Source: an uncultured Alistipes sp. (GTDB lineage Bacteria; Bacteroidota; Bacteroidia; Bacteroidales; Rikenellaceae). Taken from it: 7,460 nt of DNA. This document shows, piece after piece, positions 1-3,971 of the stretch (within the stretch, counting starts at the first letter, position 1; each line of letters begins with the position of its first letter). The stretch spans positions 1 through 7,460 of the forward strand of contig CAAGBL010000011.1 of assembly GCA_900768045.1 (NCBI GenBank), written 5' to 3'. Below the pieces are notes generated by a model. That model did not search any database, had not been told where the DNA came from, and saw only the letters and a list, made by a program, of their open reading frames with translations. The translations under genes and the position numbers were made by a program.

Positions 1-57
<57 letters not shown>

Positions 58-224
58 AAAAAATTTTGAATATTAATCGTTAGCTCTAATCTCAAAGGTA
101 TTGTTTGAAATCATCTCTTGCGAGATAGATAAAACTTTAGCTGCTCAATATCTTCAAAGAACTATATTCTAATTTGCATCAGAACTTTCATCGTTAACCA
201 CTCTCTTTTTTTTAGAGCGGAAAA
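58..224 (-). other. rRNA operon 5' leader (pre-16S spacer)
   Basis: This is the transcribed leader between the predicted proximal start site (near 224) and mature 16S. It is AT-rich and has no open frame of note. It holds a boxA-like element at 153-162 and a small perfect hairpin at 113-126 (ATCTC, loop TTGC, GAGAT) that would form in the nascent RNA. Such leaders are normally removed by RNase processing with sequences 3' of 16S, which are not in this window, so the processing stem cannot be checked here. Confidence 0.6.
153..162 (-). promoter_or_regulatory. boxA-like rRNA antitermination site
   Basis: The minus strand reads GTTCTTTGAA within the 16S leader, about 95 bases upstream of the mature 5' end and downstream of both promoters. 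It matches the core of bacterial boxA (TGTTCTTTGAAAA type in many phyla), the RNA site bound by NusB/NusE for processive rRNA antitermination. Position, orientation and sequence agree. No companion boxB-like hairpin is obvious next to it. Confidence 0.55.
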
Positions 225-230
225 GCGGTG

Positions 231-262
231 CAAAGATAATTCATATTTTTGAATCTACCAAA
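231..262 (-). promoter_or_regulatory. rRNA promoter, proximal (P2-like)
   Basis: On the minus strand this is TTTG (262-259), a 20-bp spacer, then TATCTTTG (238-231). It matches the Bacteroidota primary-sigma consensus TTTG / TAnnTTTG in both boxes and spacing. Transcription would begin near position 224 and proceed left into 16S. The DNA just upstream, 263-300, is A/T-tract rich, as expected for a strong rRNA promoter. Confidence 0.8.
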
Positions 263-345
263 TATTTTGGAACTTTTTTTTCAAAAATATTTTAAGAACC
301 TCTACTCCTACGCAAACAAGAAACCCTATTCCTCATTTGCGGCTG

Positions 346-376
346 CAAAGGTAATCCTTTATTTCTATTTTGCAAA
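346..376 (-). promoter_or_regulatory. rRNA promoter, distal (P1-like)
   Basis: This is a second consensus pair on the minus strand: TTTG (376-373), a 19-bp spacer, then TACCTTTG (353-346). It lies about 115 bp upstream of the proximal promoter and also faces 16S, giving the tandem promoter arrangement common for rRNA operons. T-tract DNA at 377-415 lies on its upstream side and could act like an UP element (inference). Confidence 0.75.
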
Positions 377-541
377 ATTTTTCTCATTTTTTTTAAATAA
401 ATTTTAAAAAACTTAATTAATTACCTTTATACCTATATATAATAATATAAAGGCCCGCTTTGTCGCATTACAGCAAACGACGAGAGGCAGAATTATTGCT
501 ACGAAACCCAAATCAGATTACAATATTTAGATATAAATTCC
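377..541. other. AT-rich intergenic stretch between divergent rRNA operon and membrane-protein gene
   Basis: No gene or RNA is visible here. The left part (377-420) is a run of A/T tracts upstream of the distal rRNA promoter. At 424-431 and 446-453 lies a perfect 8-bp inverted repeat (CCTTTATA / TATAAAGG) around a 14-base AT loop, without a following T-run, so it does not look like an intrinsic terminator. The rest, 454-541, shows no recognisable motif apart from its role as the upstream flank of the promoter at 542-549. Confidence 0.5.
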
Positions 542-549
542 TATCTTTG
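542..549 (+). promoter_or_regulatory. promoter -7 box for the DUF1295 gene
   Basis: TATCTTTG is a perfect match to the Bacteroidota -7 element, 28 bp before the start codon at 578. No convincing -33 TTTG lies 19-21 bp upstream (only TTA-like sequence near 518-521), so the promoter may be moderate or regulated. The predicted 5' UTR is about 20 bases with no Shine-Dalgarno sequence. Confidence 0.6.
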
Positions 550-577
550 TACATATTCTAACTAAAACCCCGCTATT

Positions 578-1381
578 ATGAATTACCTTCTAATTCTTCT
601 TGGAATATCATTTTTGGTATCGGCCGTAGGCTGGATATACTTTATCTACTTCTTCAGCATCGGCTACGGACTATCAATCTCAGCCCTTGCCGTAGCTACA
701 GTTTTAATCTTCAGCGACACATTGACTCTACCCGTTGCCATACTTAGTGGAGTGCTATTTATATATGGCATACGCTTAGCGCTATACCTATTCTTGCGTG
801 AGCGCAAGTCGGCATCGTATAAAAAGATATTGTATCAACCCGACAACACAACAAAGAAGCCTCTGTTTGTAATGACCATGATATGGGTATCGTGCGCACT
901 GCTCTACGTTGGTCAGATGAGTCCTGCAACATTCTACCTATTCAACAAAGGTGGAGGCGCTGAGGTAAGCGAGGCATGGGCCTGGGCTGGCGCTGTGGTT
1001 GCCGCAATAGGCGTGGTTATAGAGATGGTTGCCGACGCACAGAAGAGCGCAGCGAAGAAGGTCAACGCCAACAGATTTGTAGACACTGGCCTCTACCGCA
1101 TTGTTCGCTGTCCTAACTATTTTGGCGAGGTGTTGATGTGGACCGGCAGCTTCATCATCTGCTTTGGCGCATGCTGCACCCTCGGACAGTGGGTTATCGC
1201 CACATTGGGATACGTGGGCATCGTGTACGTTATGTTTAGCGGTGCTCGTCGTCTTGAGCTTCGACAAAACGAGGTCTACGGCAACGATCCCGAGTTTCAG
1301 AAATATATCCATAAGCGCCCACTTATACTGCCACTAATACCTATTTATAGCGTGGCAAAACACACCTGGTTAAAGGGCTAA
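578..1381 (+). CDS. DUF1295 family integral membrane protein (steroid 5-alpha-reductase / ICMT-like fold)
   Basis: This 267-residue protein is almost entirely hydrophobic, with about six to seven membrane segments (roughly 2-24, 30-46, 52-74, 96-121, 135-152, 187-223). The diagnostic stretch is GLYRIVRCPNYFGE at 171-184, followed by a hydrophobic hairpin and a C-terminal E/R/Y-rich tail. This is the layout of DUF1295 proteins, relatives of steroid 5-alpha-reductases and isoprenylcysteine carboxyl methyltransferases, which bind NADPH or S-adenosylmethionine through this region. The usual motif is RHPNYFGE; here residue 178 is Cys instead of His. The substrate is unknown and I assign no reaction. 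The gene is a single unit with its own promoter and terminator. Its codon use is less biased than that of rplY or iorA, suggesting lower expression. The start at 578 fits the promoter distance and gives an N-terminal membrane segment at once. Confidence 0.85.
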   Translation: MNYLLILLGISFLVSAVGWIYFIYFFSIGYGLSISALAVATVLIFSDTLTLPVAILSGVLFIYGIRLALYLFLRERKSASYKKILYQPDNTTKKPLFVMTMIWVSCALLYVGQMSPATFYLFNKGGGAEVSEAWAWAGAVVAAIGVVIEMVADAQKSAAKKVNANRFVDTGLYRIVRCPNYFGEVLMWTGSFIICFGACCTLGQWVIATLGYVGIVYVMFSGARRLELRQNEVYGNDPEFQKYIHKRPLILPLIPIYSVAKHTWLKG

Positions 1382-1384
1382 GAT

Positions 1385-1409
1385 AAAAGCGGGCTTCGGC
1401 TCGCTTTTT
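1385..1409 (+). terminator. intrinsic terminator after the DUF1295 gene
   Basis: A 10-bp stem with one G-T pair (AAAAGCGGGC / GCTCGCTTTT), a TTCG tetraloop and a closing T-run begin 4 bases after the stop codon. The UUCG-type loop makes this a very stable hairpin. Confidence 0.9.
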
Positions 1410-1420
1410 ACGTTAATGGC

Positions 1421-1433
1421 GCATATAATATGC
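1421..1433. repeat. 13-bp palindrome upstream of the rplY promoter
   Basis: GCATATAATATGC is a perfect dyad of 6-bp arms around a central A. It ends 7 bp before the -33 box of the rplY promoter. It could be a protein-binding site or simply AT-rich upstream DNA; nothing in the sequence decides between these. Confidence 0.4.
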
Positions 1434-1440
1434 TCATTTT

Positions 1441-1471
1441 CTTGCTATTTGCATTTTTTTTACTACCTTTG
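1441..1471 (+). promoter_or_regulatory. promoter of the rplY-pth operon
   Basis: CTTG (1441-1444), a 19-bp spacer and TACCTTTG (1464-1471) match the Bacteroidota -33/-7 consensus. The predicted start near 1478 leaves a 5' leader of about 80 bases, the longest of the protein-gene leaders in this window. The last 20 bases before the ATG are A/T-rich with no Shine-Dalgarno sequence. Confidence 0.75.
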
Positions 1472-1556
1472 CCCTCCCAAGCAGGCATCTATGGGGTCAT
1501 AACAGATGATTATGATTGAGTGGTGCTGAAGTTAAAATTTTAATTATCAAACAATT

Positions 1557-2117
1557 ATGAAGACAATTCAGATTAACGGTACTGCACGTACTAACTACGG
1601 CAAGAAGTTTGCAAAGGCAGCTCGTCGTGAGGGCCAGGTACCTTGCATCATCTACGGTGGTGGCGAGGAGAAGGCATTTACTATCGACGCTAAGGAGCTT
1701 GCACAGCTCATCTACACTCCTAACTCTTACATCATCGAGCTCAACATCGATGGCGTTGTAGAGAAGGCTGTTATGCGCGAGGTACAGTATCACCCAGTTC
1801 GTGAGCAGGTTCTTCACGTAGATTTCTACCGTGTTCAGGAGGGTAAGCCAGTAGCAGTTAACGTACCAGTACGCCTTACAGGTAACGCTGAGGGTGTTAA
1901 GATCGGTGGTAAGCTCGCTCTTTCTGCTCGTAAGCTCACAGTTAAGGCTTTGGTTGAGTTTATTCCAGATGAGATCGTTGTTGACGTTACTCCATTGAAG
2001 GTTGGTCAGACTATCTTCGTTGGTGACCTCAAGCACGAGAACCTTACATTCGTTACTCCTGCAACAACTGCTGTTTGCGCCGTTCGTGTAACACGTGCTT
2101 CACGTGCTGCTCAGTAG
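1557..2117 (+). CDS. rplY: 50S ribosomal protein bL25 (Ctc/TL5 type)
   Basis: This 186-residue protein is the long, two-domain form of L25, called Ctc or TL5. The N-terminal 5S-rRNA-binding beta-barrel covers about 1-92: the opening GTARTNYGKK, the REGQVPCIIYGGG turn at 24-36, and REVQYHPVREQVLHVDFY near 74-91. The C-terminal beta domain covers about 95-186. It binds 5S rRNA in the large-subunit central protuberance. In some bacteria the family is stress-linked. Codon use is strongly biased (Arg mostly CGT, Lys AAG), as expected for an abundant ribosomal protein. pth follows after 26 bp with no terminator between, so the two probably share the promoter at 1441-1471. The C-terminal tail after VCAVRV is short and ends SRAAQ, lacking the long acidic tail of some relatives. 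Confidence 0.95.
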   Translation: MKTIQINGTARTNYGKKFAKAARREGQVPCIIYGGGEEKAFTIDAKELAQLIYTPNSYIIELNIDGVVEKAVMREVQYHPVREQVLHVDFYRVQEGKPVAVNVPVRLTGNAEGVKIGGKLALSARKLTVKALVEFIPDEIVVDVTPLKVGQTIFVGDLKHENLTFVTPATTAVCAVRVTRASRAAQ

Positions 2118-2143
2118 TAGTTAGCTCGCTAAAACGAATCGTT

Positions 2144-2707
2144 ATGAAGTATCTTGTTGTCGGGTTGGGCAACATCGGCGCCGAGTACGCCGCTACCCGC
2201 CACAACATAGGTTTCAGAGTGTTGGATGCCTTAGCTGAGGCATCCAATATCTCTTTTACGACAGTGCGTTATGGTGCTATGGCAACGCTCAAGCACCGTG
2301 GACGTACGGTCTATCTGCTCAAGCCCTCGACATACATGAACCTCTCGGGCAAGGCTGTGCGCTACTGGATGGATCAAGAGCGTATTCCTCGTGAAAACCT
2401 CCTCGTCATTTCGGACGATATAGCCCTTCCTTTTGGCACCTTCCGCATGCGCAAGAATGGCTCGGAGGGCGGCCACAACGGACTACGTAATATTACTGAG
2501 ATGCTTGGCGACAACCAGTACTCTCGCCTTAGGTTTGGTGTTGGTGGCGACTTCCCACGAGGTCACCAGGTGGACTACGTCTTGGGCGACTTCTCGGACG
2601 AGGAGAACAAGCTGATGCCTGAGCGCCTCAAGCTCTTTGGCGATGCCGTCTTGTCGTTTGTGTCAATAGGTGTAGATCGCACGATGAACACCTATAACGG
2701 TAAATAA
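2144..2707 (+). CDS. pth: peptidyl-tRNA hydrolase
   Basis: This 187-residue cytosolic enzyme cleaves the ester bond of peptidyl-tRNAs that drop off ribosomes and recycles the tRNA. All expected active-site residues are present: Asn10 in VVGLGN, catalytic His20 in TRHNIGF, Asn66 in STYMNLSG, Asp91 in SDDIALPFG, and Asn112 in SEGGHNGL. These correspond to E. coli N10, H20, N68, D93 and N114. Length is typical of bacterial Pth. The same frame is open upstream to 2075, but that extension lies inside rplY and lacks family homology. Starting at 2144 puts the catalytic residues at canonical positions, so 2144 is chosen. It sits 26 bp after rplY, a pairing common in Bacteroidota and many other bacteria, and ends at a hairpin terminator. 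Confidence 0.96.
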   Translation: MKYLVVGLGNIGAEYAATRHNIGFRVLDALAEASNISFTTVRYGAMATLKHRGRTVYLLKPSTYMNLSGKAVRYWMDQERIPRENLLVISDDIALPFGTFRMRKNGSEGGHNGLRNITEMLGDNQYSRLRFGVGGDFPRGHQVDYVLGDFSDEENKLMPERLKLFGDAVLSFVSIGVDRTMNTYNGK

Positions 2708-2739
2708 AAAATGCTGACCTCAAGAGTCAGCATTTTTTT
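2705..2739. terminator. bidirectional terminator between convergent pth and META lipoprotein gene
   Basis: Arms AAAAATGCTGAC and GTCAGCATTTTT form a 13-bp perfect stem around a 7-base loop (CTCAAGA). An A-run on the left and a T-run on the right let it act on both strands. It starts at the pth stop codon and lies 15 bp from the stop of the oppositely directed lipoprotein gene. Those two genes have no other visible terminator. Confidence 0.9.
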
Positions 2740-2754
2740 GTTTCTACCTGTCGA

Positions 2755-3183
2755 TTACTCCGTAACCGCCCTAAGTATCGCCACGAGCGTACCATTGCTA
2801 AGGAGTAACATGTGGTCGGCATCCATCTCGTAGTGTGTCACACCCTCGAGCATATCCATAAATGCATTCTCCTGCTCGAAGTTCTTGCATAGTCGGCGTG
2901 TAGAACCTAAGTTCTTGATTTCAAGGCTACGACTCGGTGTTGTCTGGAATGTTGCCGAGAGAACATTGCAGTCGCCCTTGCCCACAATGGTACCGTCGCT
3001 CTTGAACGTAAGGCGATAGTTATCCTCTTCAGTCACAACATCTTTTGCCATAAGCTGCACCAGCTGCCACTCGGTGCCTACGAGAGGTTTTTCCAATTTA
3101 CTGCGCTTACGACAGTCACAACAACCTCCTGCGAGGAGCGCAGAAATAAGAAGTATGAGCGAAAATAATTGTGTTCGTTTCAT
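2755..3183 (-). CDS. META/HslJ (DUF306) domain lipoprotein
   Basis: This is a 142-residue secreted lipoprotein. Residues 1-20 form a signal peptide (basic start MKR, hydrophobic 6-17) ending in LLAGGCCDC, with Cys21 or Cys22 as the likely lipidated residue. The box is slightly off the usual L-A/S-G/A-C pattern. Residues 35-138 resemble one META domain: the opening GTEWQLVQL, the central GKGDCNVLSATF (usually G-x-x-x-CN-x-F) with Cys72, then STRRLCKNFEQENAF with Cys99, and a final strand pair ending LVAILRAV. The family includes E. coli HslJ, a heat-inducible outer-membrane-associated protein; the exact function of most members, including this one, is unknown. The two core cysteines at 72 and 99 are the usual conserved pair. 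The gene is monocistronic, convergent with pth and divergent from ridA, with a short leader and no Shine-Dalgarno sequence. Confidence 0.8.
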   Translation of the reverse strand: MKRTQLFSLILLISALLAGGCCDCRKRSKLEKPLVGTEWQLVQLMAKDVVTEEDNYRLTFKSDGTIVGKGDCNVLSATFQTTPSRSLEIKNLGSTRRLCKNFEQENAFMDMLEGVTHYEMDADHMLLLSNGTLVAILRAVTE

Positions 3184-3202
3184 AGTTTTGACAAATTATC
3201 GT

Positions 3203-3210
3203 TATCTTTG
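3203..3210 (+). promoter_or_regulatory. -7 box of the ridA promoter
   Basis: TATCTTTG is a perfect Bacteroidota -7 element reading toward ridA, whose start codon follows 39 bp later. The best -33 candidate at proper distance is the weak TTTC at 3178-3181 (21-bp spacing), inside the start of the divergent gene. A better-looking TTTG at 3187-3190 is only 12 bp away and is not usable as a -33. Confidence 0.6.
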
Positions 3211-3213
3211 TGA

Positions 3214-3221
3214 CAAAGATA
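3214..3221 (-). promoter_or_regulatory. -7 box of the META lipoprotein promoter
   Basis: The minus strand reads TATCTTTG, a perfect -7 element, 30 bp before the lipoprotein start codon. A TTTG (CAAA on the plus strand at 3245-3248) lies 23 bp upstream, a little longer than the usual 19-21 bp. The box is the mirror image of the ridA -7 box at 3203-3210, separated by 3 bp. Confidence 0.55.
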
Positions 3222-3249
3222 GTACAAAACACTAAAAACTAATACAAAA

Positions 3250-3624
3250 ATGAAAAAAGTTATCGCATCACCTTTGGCTCCTAAGGCCGTAGGTCCTTAC
3301 TCACAGGCTATTGCTCACGACTCTACACTCTACATCTCTGGTCAGCTTCCTATCGACGGCGCTACAGGCGTGATGGCAGAGGGCGTTGAGGCTCAGACTC
3401 GCCAGGCACTAACAAACCTCGGCTACATTCTCAACGAGGCTGGCTACTCTTTCGACGACGTAGCTAAGACAACCGTTCTTCTTGCCGACATCGCAGACTT
3501 CGCTGCAATGAACGCTATCTACGCTGAGTTCTTCACAGGCGACAAGCCAGCACGTATTTGCTATCAGGTAGCTGCCCTCCCAATGGGTGCACGTGTGGAG
3601 ATTGATGCTATCGCCATCAAGTAA
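3250..3624 (+). CDS. ridA: RidA family enamine/imine deaminase
   Basis: This 124-residue protein belongs to the YjgF/YER057c/UK114 (RidA) family of small trimeric cytosolic proteins. They hydrolyse reactive 2-aminoacrylate and related enamines released by PLP enzymes to 2-oxo acids and ammonia. The family active site is intact: Tyr17 (VGPYSQA), Ser30 (YISGQLP), Arg102 (PARICYQV), Cys104 and Glu117 (VEIDAIA). Arg102 corresponds to catalytic Arg105 of the enterobacterial protein. These residues mark the active RidA subfamily rather than the arginine-lacking Rid2-7 groups. Start and length are typical. It is transcribed alone and ends in a strong terminator. A PLP-dependent aminotransferase lies 2.6 kb downstream in another operon, so any functional link is only suggestive. 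Codon use is strongly biased, which implies good expression. Confidence 0.94.
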   Translation: MKKVIASPLAPKAVGPYSQAIAHDSTLYISGQLPIDGATGVMAEGVEAQTRQALTNLGYILNEAGYSFDDVAKTTVLLADIADFAAMNAIYAEFFTGDKPARICYQVAALPMGARVEIDAIAIK

Positions 3625-3661
3625 TTTGTTGTGATAGCGACGCATCAGCGCCGCTTCAATC

Positions 3662-3710
3662 AAAAGCCCGAATGGGACGTACGTCAAGTACTACCCATCC
3701 GGGCTTTTTT
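3662..3710 (+). terminator. intrinsic terminator after ridA
   Basis: A 15-bp stem (3662-3676 with 3694-3708) has one mismatch and reads AAAAGCCCGAATGGG against CCCATCCGGGCTTTT. It is followed by further T residues. The 17-base loop contains an extra GTAC/GTAC pairing that lengthens the hairpin. The A-run on the left arm could also allow termination from the right. Confidence 0.9.
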
Positions 3711-3749
3711 CATGTCAGCGCCACTGCTACACCACTCTGACAACAAATT

Positions 3750-3759
3750 GGTGCGCACC
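3750..3759. repeat. 10-bp perfect palindrome
   Basis: GGTGCGCACC is self-complementary without a loop. It stands alone in the gene-free stretch between ridA and iorA, about 10 bp left of the ATAGGG repeat array. No function can be assigned. Confidence 0.35.
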
Positions 3760-3770
3760 GGAAGGTAGGC

Positions 3771-3855
3771 AGGGGCATAGGGAGAATAGGGAAGATAGGG
3801 TTGTGATACTCTTGCCTTATCGACCCTATCGACCCTATTGACCCTATTGCCCCTA
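3771..3855. repeat. 9-bp-periodic inverted repeat (ATAGGG / CCCTAT array)
   Basis: The left arm (3771-3800) carries ATAGGG three times at exact 9-bp spacing. The right arm (about 3818-3855) carries CCCTAT-type units at the same 9-bp spacing: TATCGACCC twice, TATTGACCC, then TATTGCCCC. The arms are reverse complements at the six-base cores and mostly mismatched in the 3-base linkers, so the region can fold into a long hairpin of paired cores and small internal loops, with an 18-20 base apex. The outer ends also pair (GGGGC with GCCCC). There is no T-run, a terminator already exists at 3662-3710, and the unit is too short for CRISPR. It looks like a dispersed intergenic repeat or a structured leader or insulator element; its identity is unknown. 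Confidence 0.7.
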
Positions 3856-3891
3856 ATCTTATTGCTCTCTTCTCACTTTTTTTATGTTTTA

Positions 3892-3923
3892 TTTCTTAGA
3901 ATAAGAAAAAAGTTGTAACTTTG
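3892..3923 (+). promoter_or_regulatory. promoter of the iorA-iorB-aminotransferase operon
   Basis: TAACTTTG at 3916-3923 matches the -7 consensus, with a weaker -33 (TTTC, 3892-3895) 20 bp upstream. The -33 lies in a 7-bp inverted repeat (TTTCTTA / TAAGAAA around GAA, 3892-3908), a plausible operator position. The predicted leader of about 42 bases contains AACCTAAAA twice, 18 bp apart (3934-3942 and 3952-3960), and has no Shine-Dalgarno sequence before the iorA ATG. Confidence 0.65.
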
Positions 3924-3971
3924 ACAGATAGACAACCTAAAAAAGATAACAAACCTAAAACATTTTAAGAT

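Noticed and set aside
424..453. Inverted repeat CCTTTATA/TATAAAGG as a terminator or promoter
   Set aside because: The stem is AT-rich, the loop is 14 bases, and no T-run follows. TACCTTTA at 422-429 lacks the final G of the -7 consensus and a -33 partner.
938..1312. Minus-strand open frame opposite the DUF1295 gene
   Set aside because: It lies wholly inside a well-supported coding frame and has no promoter or domain of its own.
1506..1529. Seven-codon open frame (MIMIEWC) in the rplY leader as a possible leader peptide
   Set aside because: No attenuator hairpins or T-run follow it, and such tiny frames occur often by chance.
1497..2036. Minus-strand open frame of 179 codons opposite rplY
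   Set aside because: It is antisense to a clear ribosomal protein gene; it exists because the biased codons of rplY rarely produce stops on the other strand, and its translation has no recognisable domain or promoter.
2075..2143. Upstream extension of pth by 23 codons
   Set aside because: It overlaps the end of rplY and would shift the catalytic residues away from their canonical numbering; the start at 2144 fits the family exactly.
3187..3190. TTTG as a -33 box for ridA
   Set aside because: It is only 12 bp from the -7 box, whereas Bacteroidota promoters use about 19-21 bp.
3771..3855. CRISPR array or second terminator
   Set aside because: The repeat period is 9 bp with 3-base variable linkers, far below CRISPR dimensions, and there is no T-run after the hairpin.
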